Source: Atopobiaceae bacterium | GTDB lineage: Bacteria > Actinomycetota > Coriobacteriia > Coriobacteriales > Atopobiaceae | Assembly: GCA_022482785.1 (NCBI GenBank) | Contig: JAKVON010000010.1 | Span: 1-64,000, forward strand | DNA: 64,000 bases | Direction of reading: 5' to 3' | Shown here: positions 46,739 to 56,050 of the stretch, one piece after another | Layout of the letters: every line of letters begins with the position of its first letter | How positions within the stretch are numbered: the stretch's first letter is position 1 | Program-made: the position numbers and the translations under genes | Notes under the pieces: generated by a model | Database searches by the model: none | The model's input: only the letters and a program-made list of their open reading frames with translations | Told to the model about the DNA's origin: nothing

Positions 46739-47023
46739 CTACTTGTCCTTGATGGCCGCGACGAGGGCGTCGAGCTCGGCGTCCTGGCCCATGCCGGTGA
46801 GGAAGGCGACGCCGTTGAAGACGGGGATGGTGAACTCCTCGTCGGACTTGACGATGGAGACGTAGGCATCGGCGTCCTTGATGGCGTGCTTGAGGGCCTT
46901 GATGTCGACCGCCTCGACGTCCGCCTCGACGCCACGCTGCTTGAGAAGACGGCTGATCTTGCTTGCGACGGTCTGCGACGTCGCGACGCCCGAACCACAC
47001 GCGACAATTACCTTTGCTGCCAT
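46739..47023 (-). CDS. PTS galactitol-type IIB component
   Basis: Phosphocarrier between IIA and a IIC permease; 94 residues. Phospho-accepting Cys9 in VIVACGSGVATSQTVASK, the usual GatB P-loop. The C-terminus is short and acidic/basic. It lies 65 bp after the IIA gene. No IIC permease gene is present on either side, so its transport partner must be elsewhere or the pair is regulatory. Confidence 0.9.
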   Translation of the reverse strand: MAAKVIVACGSGVATSQTVASKISRLLKQRGVEADVEAVDIKALKHAIKDADAYVSIVKSDEEFTIPVFNGVAFLTGMGQDAELDALVAAIKDK

Positions 47024-47088
47024 GTTGTCCTCCTCGTGGACGCTCCGATGTGAAAAGGATACACCTAGGCGCCGTGCTTCCGGCGCAA

Positions 47089-47562
47089 TTAGGCGAAGTG
47101 CTCCGTGATGGCCGACACCATCCCCTCGGGGGTGTCCTGCGCCATTATCCCGGCGGCGGCGCCGTCGTCCATGAAGATGTTCATGAGCGTCTGGAGCACC
47201 TCGACCTGGCCGCCGTCGCGCAGCACGCCAAGGTTGATGATCAGGCGCGCGTCGACGGGGTCCCCGATGCCCGCCATGGCCTCGAACTCGATGGGGACCT
47301 TCGGCTTCACGATCGCGATGTAGGGCCGCTCGAGGTACTGGGGGTCGGCATGGGGGATGGCGAGGGCGAGCGTGGGAGTCTGGAGCCCCGTCGGGTACTT
47401 CCGCTCGCGGGTGGTGACCGCCTCGTACCAGGTGTCCTTGATGTAGCCCTGGGCATCGAGCCGGGCGCCCAGCTCGGAGAAGAGCTCATCGCGCGTCGTG
47501 GCCTCGAAGTCGAAGAAGACGAGCTCGGGCTTGAAGAGGCTGGTGTCGGCTTTTGCTGCCAT
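47089..47562 (-). CDS. PTS IIA component, fructose/galactitol (GatA) type
   Basis: Accepts phosphate from HPr on His71 (ALAIPHADPQYLERP); 157 residues. FVDL-like region RDELFSELGARLDAQGYIKD and the C-terminal VLQTLMNIFMDD helix are typical. The start at 47562 (MAAKADTSLF) is chosen over an upstream open frame. Upstream gene is uvrB (99 bp away). Together with the IIB gene it forms an incomplete galactitol-type PTS. Confidence 0.9.
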   Translation of the reverse strand: MAAKADTSLFKPELVFFDFEATTRDELFSELGARLDAQGYIKDTWYEAVTTRERKYPTGLQTPTLALAIPHADPQYLERPYIAIVKPKVPIEFEAMAGIGDPVDARLIINLGVLRDGGQVEVLQTLMNIFMDDGAAAGIMAQDTPEGMVSAITEHFA

Positions 47563-47660
47563 GAGGCTTGCTCCGTCCCTAGGGATTGGGCCGGGACCGG
47601 CCCGGGACCATCCTAGCATCGGGGAGCCCCTCGGGGACGGACGGCCCGCAGGCGAGCGGA

Positions 47661-49931
47661 TTAGTGCTTGAAGCGGCTGTTCACCCGCTTGCGGGAGGCA
47701 TGGTAGCTGCCCTTGCGCGCCCCCTGCCTGAGGCGCTTCATGACGTCCGCCTCGCTCGTCCCCTCGATGGCGCTCCTGAGCTCGACGAGCTGGTCGCGGA
47801 GGCGCGCGGCCTCCTCGAAGTCCATGCCCTCGGAGGCTGCCCTCATGTCCTCCTCGAGGGTCGCGACGAGGCGGTTCACCTCGTCCTTCGGCAGCTTCGA
47901 GAGCTCCTGCGCGACCTCGGCGGCGGTCCTGGCCGCGTCCTCGGAGCCCGACGGGGTGAAGAACTCGCCGTCCTTGCGGTCGCGTTTGCCGACGTTCCTC
48001 GAGGCCTCGTCGATGAAGCCGGAGATGTCGCTGATAGCCTTGCGGATGGTGGTGGGCTCGATGCCGTGCTCGGCGTTGAAGGCCTCCTGGATGGAGCGGC
48101 GCCGGCGGGTCTCGTCGATGGCCTCGCGCATGGAGTCCGTCACCGCGTCCGCGTACATGATGACGGTCCCGGAGGCGTTCCTGGCCGCGCGGCCCATGGT
48201 CTGGATCAGCGAGCGGCGGTTCCTGAGGAAGCCCTCCTTGTCGGCATCGAGGATGGCCACGAGCGACACCTCGGGGATGTCGAGGCCCTCACGCAGGAGG
48301 TTGATGCCCACGAGCACGTCGATCTTGCCTTGGCGCAGGTCGCGGATGATGTCCACGCGATCGAGGGTCGCCGTGTCGGAGTGCATGTAGTTGACCTTGA
48401 TCCCCTGGTCGAGGAGGTGGTCGGTGAGGTCCTCGGCCATGCGCTTGGTGAGCGTGGTCACGAGCACCCGCTCGTGGCGCGCCGCCCGCTCGCGAATCTC
48501 CTCGGTGAGGTCGTCAACCTGGCCGCGGATGGGACGCACCTCCACCGTGGGGTCGAGGAGCCCCGTGGGGCGGATGATCTGCTCGACCGTCTGCTGGGAG
48601 ACCTGCTCCTCGTAGTCGCCCGGGGTGGCCGAGACATAGACGAACTGGGGGATGCGGCCCTCGAACTCGTCGAAGCGGAGCGGGCGGTTGTCGAGGGCGG
48701 AGGGAAGGCGGAAGCCGTGCTCGACGAGCGTCACCTTGCGCGAGCGGTCGCCCTCGTGCATGCCGCGGATCTGGGGGAGCGTGACGTGGGACTCGTCGAT
48801 GATGCAGAGCATGTCCTTGGGGAAGTAGTCGATGAGCGTATAGGGGGGCTCGCCGGGCGCGCGCCCGTCGAGGTGGCGCGAGTAGTTCTCGATTCCGTTG
48901 CAGTAGCCCATGTTCTCGAGCATCTCGAGGTCGTAGGCCGTGCGCTCGCGCAGGCGCTGCGACTCGAGCAGCTTGTTCTCCCCCTTGAGCTGGGCGAGGC
49001 GGTCGGTCAGCTCGTCGTTGATGGTCTCGAGGGCGCGGTTGATCTTGGGGCGCTCGGTGACGTAGTGCGACGCGGGCCAGATGGGGATGGCGTCGAACTC
49101 GCGGACCACCTCGCCCGTGGCCTTGTCCACCTCGGCGATGCGTTCCACCTCGTCGCCGAAGAACTCGACGCGCAGGGGGTTCTCGGCATAGGGAGGGAAG
49201 ACGTCGACGGAGTCGCCGCGCACGCGGAACGTGCCGCGCGAGAGGTCGTAGTCGTTGCGGTCGTACTGGACGTCGATGAGGTTGCGGATGAGCTCGTCGC
49301 GCTCGAGCGGGACCTCCTTGTCGACGTTGGGGGCCAGGCCTGCGTAGTCCTGGGGGCTGCCGATGCCATAGATGCACGACACGCTCGCCACCACGATGAC
49401 GTCGCGGCGCGAGAGCAGGCTCGAGGTCGCCTGGTGGCGCAGCTTCTCGACCTCCTCGTTGATGGAGGCGTCCTTCTCGATGTAGGTGTCCGAGCTCGGG
49501 ACGTAGGCCTCCGGCTGGTAGTAGTCGTAGTAGGAGACGAAGTAGACCACGGCGTTGTTGGGGAAGAGGTCGCGCATCTCGCTCGCCACCTGGGCGGCAA
49601 GCGTCTTGTTGGGCTCCATGATGAGGGTGGGCTTGTTGGTGGCCTCGATGAGCTTCGCCATCGTGAAGGTCTTGCCGCTGCCGGTGACGCCCAGGAGCGT
49701 CTGGTAGCGAAGGCCCTCCTCGACCCCCCGGGCGAGGCCTGCGATGGCCTCCGGCTGGTCGCCCGCGGGCTCGTAGGGAGAGACCACCTGGAGGCGCTCG
49801 TCGCCCTGCTCGACGCCGAAGCGCTTGAGCTCCGCCCCGAAGCGGGCGGGCGCGGGCACGTTGCCCGCCTGCTCGAGGGAGCGCAGCTCCCCCGGGGTGA
49901 TCGGGTCTTGCCTCGTGGTCGATCGCGCCAT
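47661..49931 (-). CDS. uvrB: UvrABC excinuclease subunit B
   Basis: DEAD-like helicase that verifies damage and recruits UvrC; 756 residues. An N-terminal extension of about 45 residues precedes the usual start region ([16 protein letters not shown]). Walker [13 protein letters not shown], beta-hairpin region [20 protein letters not shown] box, [23 protein letters not shown] and QTMGRAARN. The C-terminal UVR motif ([20 protein letters not shown]) binds UvrC, followed by a basic tail. Same strand as the upstream lytic transglycosylase and coaE. Confidence 0.98.
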   Translation of the reverse strand: MARSTTRQDPITPGELRSLEQAGNVPAPARFGAELKRFGVEQGDERLQVVSPYEPAGDQPEAIAGLARGVEEGLRYQTLLGVTGSGKTFTMAKLIEATNKPTLIMEPNKTLAAQVASEMRDLFPNNAVVYFVSYYDYYQPEAYVPSSDTYIEKDASINEEVEKLRHQATSSLLSRRDVIVVASVSCIYGIGSPQDYAGLAPNVDKEVPLERDELIRNLIDVQYDRNDYDLSRGTFRVRGDSVDVFPPYAENPLRVEFFGDEVERIAEVDKATGEVVREFDAIPIWPASHYVTERPKINRALETINDELTDRLAQLKGENKLLESQRLRERTAYDLEMLENMGYCNGIENYSRHLDGRAPGEPPYTLIDYFPKDMLCIIDESHVTLPQIRGMHEGDRSRKVTLVEHGFRLPSALDNRPLRFDEFEGRIPQFVYVSATPGDYEEQVSQQTVEQIIRPTGLLDPTVEVRPIRGQVDDLTEEIRERAARHERVLVTTLTKRMAEDLTDHLLDQGIKVNYMHSDTATLDRVDIIRDLRQGKIDVLVGINLLREGLDIPEVSLVAILDADKEGFLRNRRSLIQTMGRAARNASGTVIMYADAVTDSMREAIDETRRRRSIQEAFNAEHGIEPTTIRKAISDISGFIDEASRNVGKRDRKDGEFFTPSGSEDAARTAAEVAQELSKLPKDEVNRLVATLEEDMRAASEGMDFEEAARLRDQLVELRSAIEGTSEADVMKRLRQGARKGSYHASRKRVNSRFKH

Positions 49932-50003
49932 GTGCCGCAGCCTCCGCCCTCGTCGCCGTACGGAGGACAGTCTACCCGCAGGAGGCGGCTGCGTACAGGT
50001 GTT

Positions 50004-50615
50004 CTATGAGTTCTCGATGCCCGAGGGGTAGAGGGCCTGGTAGTTCGCGAGGGCTTGCTTGACGCGGGCGAGGTAGGCCTTGGTCTCGGGATACTCGATG
50101 AGCGTCGAGAGGTCCGTCGAGGAGCTCGAGCCGGAGGTCCACGACTCGACCTTGCCGATGCCCGCGTTGTAGGCGGCGATGACCTCGTCGGTGCTGCCCA
50201 GCTGCCTCTGCAGGTAGGCGAGGTAGGCGCAGCCGTACTCGATGTTGACCGAGGCGTCGGTGAGGTCGGACGACGGATAGGCCTTCCCGTTCACCAGGCC
50301 GAGGCTCAGCACCTCGTCGGCCGTGTCGGGCATGAGCTGCATGAGGCCCACGGCCCCTGCGCTCGAGCTCGCCGAGGCGTTCCAGTCGCTCTCGCACTTG
50401 ATGACGGCGCACACCAGGTAGGGGTCGACCCCATGGCGCGCGGCGGAGTCGTCGATCTGCTGGTCGTAGCGCACGGGATAGAGAATCGCGCGCGTCACCT
50501 GCGCGGGGGTCCACTCGATCGTGAGCGCGATGGCGAGCATGAGCCCCATCGCCAGGATCGGAACCGTCCGGTACCACCGCCAGAAGCGGGTCCTCGACCG
50601 TGCCCGCCTAGCCAT
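50004..50615 (-). CDS. Membrane-anchored lytic transglycosylase (Slt type)
   Basis: Cleaves peptidoglycan glycan strands; 203 residues. A basic N-terminus and one helix (VPILAMGLMLAIALTIEW, about 18-35) anchor it outside. Catalytic Glu in CAVIKCESDWNASASS, then GAVGLMQLMPDTADEV and AYNAGIGKVESW, all typical of the SLT domain. It overlaps the end of coaE by 8 bp (ATGGCTAG), so the two are coupled. Confidence 0.93.
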   Translation of the reverse strand: MARRARSRTRFWRWYRTVPILAMGLMLAIALTIEWTPAQVTRAILYPVRYDQQIDDSAARHGVDPYLVCAVIKCESDWNASASSSAGAVGLMQLMPDTADEVLSLGLVNGKAYPSSDLTDASVNIEYGCAYLAYLQRQLGSTDEVIAAYNAGIGKVESWTSGSSSSTDLSTLIEYPETKAYLARVKQALANYQALYPSGIENS

Positions 50616-51255
50616 CGAGGCCTCCGGGCAGCGTCGGGGCGACGGTCCAGCCCGCCTGCTCGCGCATCGACCACCATTCGTCCACCTGGCGCTCGAGCGT
50701 GCGCTCGTCGCCGTCGTTCACGAAGACCCAGTCGGCGTGCTCGGCCAGGTACTCGTCCGTGGGCTGGCGGAGCGTCCGGCGGTCGAAGTCGGCCGCGTCC
50801 ATGCCCCTTCCCACGGCCCGCTCGCGCCGCAGGCCGAGCGGGCACTCGACGGCGACCACCTCGTCGGCCAGCGGGAGGAGCGCCGCCGCCCGGTCGAGCA
50901 GCGGCACCTCGACCACGGCGAGCGCCGGGGCCTTGGCCGCGCAGGAGGACTCGGTGAGCATGGCCGAGAGGGCCTCGGAGATGGCAGGGAGCTCGATCGC
51001 CTCGAGCGCGGCCGTCGCCTCGGGGCTCGCGAAGGCGCGAAGGGCGAGGAGGGGCCTGTCGAGGGCACCCGTGTCGGCATCGACGACATCGGCGCCGAAC
51101 TCGGCGGCAAGGGCAGGGAGGACGTCGGAGCCCGGGGCGCAGACGTCGCGCGACACCTGGTCGAGGTCGATGCGCCACGCGCCGCGCCTCTCGAGCATGC
51201 GGGCGACCGTCGACTTGCCGGATGCGATTCCGCCAGCGAGAAAGACCGTGTACAT
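50608..51255 (-). CDS. coaE: Dephospho-CoA kinase
   Basis: Last step of coenzyme A synthesis; 215 residues. P-loop FLAGGIASGKSTVARMLE, IDLDQVSRDVCAPG, and the CoA-lid segment VVEVPLLDRAAALLPLAD. The start at 51255 (MYTVFLAGG) is used. The neighbourhood rpsA-coaE-uvrB is common in this phylum. Confidence 0.94.
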   Translation of the reverse strand: MYTVFLAGGIASGKSTVARMLERRGAWRIDLDQVSRDVCAPGSDVLPALAAEFGADVVDADTGALDRPLLALRAFASPEATAALEAIELPAISEALSAMLTESSCAAKAPALAVVEVPLLDRAAALLPLADEVVAVECPLGLRRERAVGRGMDAADFDRRTLRQPTDEYLAEHADWVFVNDGDERTLERQVDEWWSMREQAGWTVAPTLPGGLDG

Positions 51256-51311
51256 TTGGGTTTCCTGTGCCTTCCAGCTGTTGTGACTCAACGATACGAC
51301 GGACCTCGGGG

Positions 51312-51716
51312 CTAGGACTTCACCTCGAACTTCTTGTGGCACGCGGGGCAGGTCACGCGGATGTTGCCCTTGCCCCTCGGCACGCGCATCTTCTGCCCGC
51401 AGTCGGGGCACGACACGTGCTTGTAGGAGCGTGCCTCCGCGAACGCGGCCTTGGGCGAGGCCACCCAGGGACGGAGCTTGCCGAGATGCCCCATGAAGTA
51501 CTCGTTCTCGACCGCGCGCTGCCGGACGTTCTTCGAGCTGATCCGGAACCACGCATAGGCGAGCAGCGCCAGGGCCAGCCAGGTAAGCCATGCGGTACGG
51601 GCGAACAGGTCGATGACGACGAGGAGGATGGCGAGGTCGCAGGCGCAACGGGCGAGGTCGTCCGAGCCGTTGCGCCCACGCATCCACTCGGCGAACTTCT
51701 GCTGCAGGTCTTTCAT
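51312..51716 (-). CDS. Small membrane protein with C-terminal zinc ribbon
   Basis: 134 residues of unknown function. Residues about 19-55 are hydrophobic (LAILLVVIDLFARTAWLTW and a second helix). The C-terminus has two CxxC pairs, SCPDCGQKM and TCPACHKKF, forming a rubredoxin-like zinc ribbon with 18 residues between knuckles. The start at 51716 (MKDLQQKFAEWM) is preferred to the frame opening upstream. It lies between rpsA and coaE and may be cotranscribed; no function should be assumed. Confidence 0.8.
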   Translation of the reverse strand: MKDLQQKFAEWMRGRNGSDDLARCACDLAILLVVIDLFARTAWLTWLALALLAYAWFRISSKNVRQRAVENEYFMGHLGKLRPWVASPKAAFAEARSYKHVSCPDCGQKMRVPRGKGNIRVTCPACHKKFEVKS

Positions 51717-51736
51717 GTCGAACCGCCTTTCTGTCA

Positions 51737-51764
51737 GTGGGGGCCGCCCGAAGGCAGCCCCCAC
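51737..51764 (-). terminator. Hairpin after rpsA
   Basis: About 11 bp with one mismatch and a CGAA (TTCG on the minus strand) tetraloop, 29 bp after the rpsA stop. No T run, so it is probably a partial terminator or stabiliser. Confidence 0.55.
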
Positions 51765-51792
51765 GAGTCTCGACTATGTACCCGGGATGGGG

Positions 51793-53013
51793 CTACTCCT
51801 CGGCGGGCGTCTCCTCGGCCACGGGAGCTTCATCGGCCTCGGGAGCGGCCTCGACGGGCGCGGGCTTCTCGGCCTCGGGCTCGTCGATGGGCTTGACCTC
51901 GACCTCGATGCCGAGGGTCTCGGCGGCAGCCTTCATCGAGAGGGAGATGCGACGACGGTCGAGGTCGATCTCCATGACCTTGACCTGGACCTTGTCGCCG
52001 ACCTTGCACACCTGCGCGGGGGCGTCGACGTGGGTCTTGGCCATCTCGGAGATGTGCACCAGGCCCTCGATGCCCTCGCCGAGGTCGACGAAGGCGCCGA
52101 ACGGCACGAGCTTGGTGACGGTGCCCTCGACGATGGCGCCGACGGGATACTTCTTGACGAGCATGCGCCAGGGGTCCTCGGTGGTCTGCTTGAGGCCCAG
52201 CGAGATGCGCTCGCGGTTGAGGTCGACGTCGAGCACCTGGACCTCGACCTCCTGGCCGACCTTGACGACCTCGGAGGGGTGGTTCACGTGGTTCCAGGAG
52301 AGCTCGGAGATGTGGATCAGGCCGTCGATGCCGCCGAGGTCGACGAAGGCGCCGAAGTCGACGATCGAGGAGACGGTGCCCTTGAGGCGCATGCCGCTCT
52401 TGAGCTTGGAGAGGATCTCGGTGCGCTCGGCCTTGCGCTCCTCCTCGAGCACGACGCGACGGGAGAGGACCACGTTGTTGCGGTTGCGGTCCATCTCGAT
52501 GACGCGGGCCTCGATGCGGGTGCCGAGGTAGGCGTTGAGGTCCTTGACGCGACGGAGGTCGACGAGCGAGGCGGGAAGGAAGCCGCGGAGCCCGATGTCG
52601 AGGATGAGACCGCCCTTGACGACCTCGATGACCTCGCCCTCGACGTTCTCGCCCTTGTTGAACTTCTCCTCGATCGCGTTCCAGGAGCGCTCGTACTCGG
52701 CGCGCTTCTTGGAGAGGATGAGGCGGCCGTCCTTGTCCTCCTTCTGGAGAACGAGGGCCTCGATGGTGTCGCCCATGGAGACGATGTCGGCGGGATTGGC
52801 ATCCTTGCGGATGGAGAGCTCGCGGACGGGGATGACGCCCTCGGACTTGTAGCCGATGTCCAGGAGCACCTCGTCGTGCTCGATCTTGACCACGGTGCCG
52901 GTGACAAGGTCTCCTTCGTCGAAGTCGGTGATGGTGCCGTCGACGAGGCTGTTCATCTCCTCGTCGGATACGGTATCCAGGGAGAAGACGGACGGGTTCT
53001 GAATCTCACTCAA
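51793..53013 (-). CDS. rpsA: 30S ribosomal protein S1
   Basis: RNA-binding ribosomal protein; 406 residues with four S1 repeats (about 27-95, 112-178, 198-266, 283-352), for example GMRLKGTVSSIVDFGAFVDL and GAIVEGTVTKLVPFGAFVDL. The C-terminal 50 residues are acidic and Pro/Ala-rich. The start is a TTG at 53013 (SEIQNPSVFSLD), chosen because AAGGGG lies 6 nt upstream; an ATG 12 codons earlier lacks such a site. Four-repeat S1 is normal for Actinobacteria. Confidence 0.95.
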   Translation of the reverse strand: MSEIQNPSVFSLDTVSDEEMNSLVDGTITDFDEGDLVTGTVVKIEHDEVLLDIGYKSEGVIPVRELSIRKDANPADIVSMGDTIEALVLQKEDKDGRLILSKKRAEYERSWNAIEEKFNKGENVEGEVIEVVKGGLILDIGLRGFLPASLVDLRRVKDLNAYLGTRIEARVIEMDRNRNNVVLSRRVVLEEERKAERTEILSKLKSGMRLKGTVSSIVDFGAFVDLGGIDGLIHISELSWNHVNHPSEVVKVGQEVEVQVLDVDLNRERISLGLKQTTEDPWRMLVKKYPVGAIVEGTVTKLVPFGAFVDLGEGIEGLVHISEMAKTHVDAPAQVCKVGDKVQVKVMEIDLDRRRISLSMKAAAETLGIEVEVKPIDEPEAEKPAPVEAAPEADEAPVAEETPAEE

Positions 53014-53214
53014 AGGTGGACCCCTTTCGAGAAACGGGGCCCCAGCCATGGTCATCGCCTACGGTGACAGGGCGTGCGCCCTCACACCGACGTGGAAACT
53101 TACATGCTCGGGGGCCGACAGATACGTCAGTGCGGGCCGGATTGCCCACACGTTGGAAAGGATACCGTGGAACGACACGTCATTTCAAGCACCGCACGAC
53201 GAATGCATGGGTTT

Positions 53215-53244
53215 TTCCCACTCGCCGCGAAGTGCGAGTAGAAT
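53215..53244 (+). promoter_or_regulatory. Candidate promoter of the HAD gene
   Basis: TTCCCA and TAGAAT hexamers with an 18-bp spacer, 40 bp before the ATG at 53284. Confidence 0.4.
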
Positions 53245-53283
53245 CGGAGACTCGATGGCCACGAACCCAAGGAGCCTCTCAGC

Positions 53284-54009
53284 ATGATCAAGGCCGTCCT
53301 CTTCGACATGGACGACACCCTGCTCGACATCAACCTCACCCTCTTCGCGACACGGTTCTACGCGCGCGAGGCACGCATCCTGGGACACGTCGCCCGCAAG
53401 CCCTGGATTCCCATCGGTGCCGCCATCGTGAGGAGCTACCTCGCCGTGGCGGACGAGGGGCGCGAGGACGACCTCACCAACGAGAGCCTGTTCGACCAGA
53501 CGTTCGAGCGCGCGACCGGCATCCCCTTGGACGAGCCTGCCATAGCCGACGCCCTCGGCTACTACGAGCGGGAGATACTCCCCCACATGAACGGCACGCT
53601 CGTCAACGCGCATCCCGAGCCGGGAGGCCTCGCCGCGGTCGACAAGGCCCGCGACCTCGGGCTCACGGTGGCCCTGGCGACGAACCCGAGCTTCTCCGAG
53701 GCGGTCGTGCGCTGCCGCATGAGGTGGGCCGGCATCGACGGGGAGGACTTCGCCCGCGTCTCGCACATGGGCAACTCCACGCGCGTCAAGCCATCCGCGC
53801 GCTACTACGAGGAGTTCTGCTCCGCCATAGGGTTCGCGCCCTACGAGTGCATCATGGTGGGCAACGACGCCTCGCGCGACTTCCCCCGCCCCGACTGCGG
53901 GCTCGTCACCGCCTACGTGGGGCATGCCCGGCCCAAGCGCGCGACCTGGCGCGGCAGCATGAGGAACCTCGCGATCGACCTTCCCTACCTCGTGGAGACG
54001 CTCGGGTAG
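53284..54009 (+). CDS. HAD-superfamily hydrolase
   Basis: Probable small-molecule phosphatase; 241 residues. Motif I VLFDMDDTLLDIN (nucleophile and acid Asp), motif II Thr/Asn in VALATNPSF, motif III Lys in RVKPSARYYEE and motif IV IMVGNDASRDFP. The cap region (about 20-95) is helical. Substrate unknown. It is alone on the plus strand, convergent with rnhA (17 bp apart). Confidence 0.9.
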   Translation: MIKAVLFDMDDTLLDINLTLFATRFYAREARILGHVARKPWIPIGAAIVRSYLAVADEGREDDLTNESLFDQTFERATGIPLDEPAIADALGYYEREILPHMNGTLVNAHPEPGGLAAVDKARDLGLTVALATNPSFSEAVVRCRMRWAGIDGEDFARVSHMGNSTRVKPSARYYEEFCSAIGFAPYECIMVGNDASRDFPRPDCGLVTAYVGHARPKRATWRGSMRNLAIDLPYLVETLG

Positions 54010-54026
54010 GGGCCGAGGCGGTCGGG

Positions 54027-54503
54027 CTACCCGCGGAAGCCCTCGTCGTCGACGAGGTCGCCGCCGTCGGCCGCCTGGCAGGCGAGCTCGTCGCAGCGCT
54101 CGTTCAGCTCCTGGCCGGCATGTCCCTTGACCCACACCCACGTCACCTCGTGAGGCTCCTTGGCAGCCAGGAGGCGCTTCCAGAGGTCGGGGTTCTTGAC
54201 CGGCTGCTTGCTGGCGTTCTTCCAGCCGCGACGCTGCCACGCGTCGGTCCAGTGCTTGTTGAAGGCGTTGACGAGGTACTGGGAGTCGCTGTGGAGCTCG
54301 ACCTCGCAGGGCAGCCGCAGGGCCTCGAGCGCGGCGATGGCCCCCATGAGCTCCATGCGGTTGTTCGTGGTGCGGCGATACCCCTGCGAGAGCTCGCGCA
54401 CATGGGCCGCTCCCGACGCGTCGACGTAGGTGAGGACCGCCCCATAGCCGCCCGGGCCGGGGTTTCCCCTCGAAGAGCCGTCCGTGTAGATGACCACCCG
54501 CAT
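54027..54503 (-). CDS. rnhA: Ribonuclease HI
   Basis: Cuts the RNA strand of RNA-DNA hybrids; 158 residues. Catalytic acidic residues in [39 protein letters not shown] and the C-terminal [19 protein letters not shown] carries the conserved His. The start at MRVVIYTDG (54503) has GGGGG upstream; four codons earlier another ATG is possible. Confidence 0.95.
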   Translation of the reverse strand: MRVVIYTDGSSRGNPGPGGYGAVLTYVDASGAAHVRELSQGYRRTTNNRMELMGAIAALEALRLPCEVELHSDSQYLVNAFNKHWTDAWQRRGWKNASKQPVKNPDLWKRLLAAKEPHEVTWVWVKGHAGQELNERCDELACQAADGGDLVDDEGFRG

Positions 54504-54589
54504 GCTGTCCCCCATCGCCCGTCCCGGCCGTCCCCCCGCTATCATGGGCGACTGGGACGACATTGGCAAACGACGGCAGGGGGAGGGAC

Positions 54590-55855
54590 ATGGCGGGGCT
54601 TTGGGAGAGGGCGGTCGAGAGGTTCGGGGGCGAGCGGACGGGCGGCCACGGCGGCCTGGCCATCCTCAGGTCCATCGGCCCGGGCCTCCTCGTTACCGTG
54701 GGCTTCATCGACCCCGGGAACTGGGCCAGCAACATGGCGGCCGGCTCGACCTACGGCTACGCCCTGCTCTGGGTGGTCACGCTCTCCACCCTCATGCTCA
54801 TCGTGCTGCAGCACAATGCCGCCCACCTGGGCATCGCCACCGGCCGGTGCCTCGCCGAGTCGGCGACGGCGCACCTGCCGCGCTGGCTCTCGCGTCCCAT
54901 CCTCGCGACGGCACTCGCCGCGAGCGTGGCCACCATCATGGCCGAGGTGCTCGGCGGCGCCGTCGCGCTCCAGATGCTCGTGGGGCTGCCGGTGCGCGCG
55001 GGCGCCGTGCTGGTGGCCGTGGCCTCCCTCGCCATGCTGCTCACGAACTCCTACGAGCGCATCGAGCGCTGGATCATCGGGTTCGTCTCGCTCATCGGGC
55101 TGTCGTTCCTCGTGGAGGTGGCCCTCGTCGGCGTGAGCTGGCCGGAGGCGGCGACGGCGTGGGTGGTCCCGAGCCTGCCCGCGGGCTCCCTTCCCGTGGT
55201 GCTCTCGGTGCTGGGGGCCGTCGTCATGCCCCACAACCTGTTCCTCCACTCCGAGGTCATCCAGAGCCGCCACTTCGAGGCCCAGGGTGCCGACGTCATC
55301 GAGGGCAGGCTCCGCCACGAGCTCTACGACACCCTCTTCTCGATGCTGGTGGGCTGGGCCATCAACTCGGCCATGGTGATCCTCGCGGCGGCCACGTTCT
55401 TCTCGAACGGCGTCGTCATCGACGACCTCGCCCAGGCGGCGAGCGTGCTCTCCCCCATCGTCGGGCCCGCAGCGTCGACCGTCTTCGCGCTCGCCCTGCT
55501 GCTCGCCGGGCTCTCCTCGAGCGTGACGGCGGGCATGGCCGCGGGCACCATCTCGGCCGGAGCCTTCGGCGAGGAGTACGACGTCGCCGACCGCCACAGC
55601 TCCGTGGGCGTCATGGCCTGCTTCGCCGCGGCGCTGGCCATGACCTTCTTCGTGAGCGACGCCTTCGCCGGCCTCGTCTGGAGCCAGGCGCTGCTGTCCG
55701 TCCAGCTCCCCATCACAATCTTCCTGCAGATATACCTCACCTCGTCCAAGCGGGTCATGGGACGCTACGCCAACGGGGCAGGCCTGAACGTGCTGCTCGT
55801 GGGCATCGGCGTCGTCGTGTGCGCGCTCAACGCCTGGCTTCTCGTCGTCGGGTAG
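54590..55855 (+). CDS. Nramp-family Mn2+/Fe2+ transporter
   Basis: Proton-coupled divalent metal importer; 421 residues and about 11 helices. TM1 metal motif [12 protein letters not shown] and TM6 motif [19 protein letters not shown] keep the Asp, Asn and Met expected for Mn/Fe selectivity. The TTG nine codons earlier is less likely than ATG 54590, which has GGGGGAGGG upstream. Divergent from rnhA. No MntR or DtxR operator was recognised. It ends 16 bp before the four-copy repeat. Confidence 0.9.
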   Translation: MAGLWERAVERFGGERTGGHGGLAILRSIGPGLLVTVGFIDPGNWASNMAAGSTYGYALLWVVTLSTLMLIVLQHNAAHLGIATGRCLAESATAHLPRWLSRPILATALAASVATIMAEVLGGAVALQMLVGLPVRAGAVLVAVASLAMLLTNSYERIERWIIGFVSLIGLSFLVEVALVGVSWPEAATAWVVPSLPAGSLPVVLSVLGAVVMPHNLFLHSEVIQSRHFEAQGADVIEGRLRHELYDTLFSMLVGWAINSAMVILAAATFFSNGVVIDDLAQAASVLSPIVGPAASTVFALALLLAGLSSSVTAGMAAGTISAGAFGEEYDVADRHSSVGVMACFAAALAMTFFVSDAFAGLVWSQALLSVQLPITIFLQIYLTSSKRVMGRYANGAGLNVLLVGIGVVVCALNAWLLVVG

Positions 55856-55871
55856 CGCAGCGGCCGGGGCA

Positions 55872-56047
55872 TGGCAGAAAAGGTGGGATGTGCGGTCAGG
55901 AAGGGTATCCCTACTGGCAGCAAAAGTCGAGAGTGCGGTCCCCAAGACCCGCCGAAGCGGGTTGCGATCGAAAAAAGACGACCGCATACTCGGCTTTTGC
56001 TGCCACCGCGGGCGGCCGCACGACCGCACTCTCGGCTTTTCCTGCCA
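55872..56047. repeat. Four copies of a 26-bp repeat in mirror arrangement between mntH-like gene and polA
   Basis: Forward copies at 55872-55897 (diverged) and 55915-55940; inverted copies at 55980-56005 and 56022-56047. Each begins TGGCAG, holds an AAAAG core and ends TGCGGTC. Same-strand copies start 43 and 42 bp apart. A small ACCCGC/GCGGGT hairpin marks the centre. The block occupies the whole gap between two convergent genes. Confidence 0.85.
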
Positions 56048-56050
56048 CGA

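Noticed and set aside
47545..47562. Match of the PTS IIA start (TGGCAGCAAAAGCCGA) to the 26-bp repeat near polA
   Set aside because: The match is 16 bp inside codons for Met-Ala-Ala-Lys-Ala, a common N-terminus, and lacks the rest of the repeat. Chance is the simplest reading.
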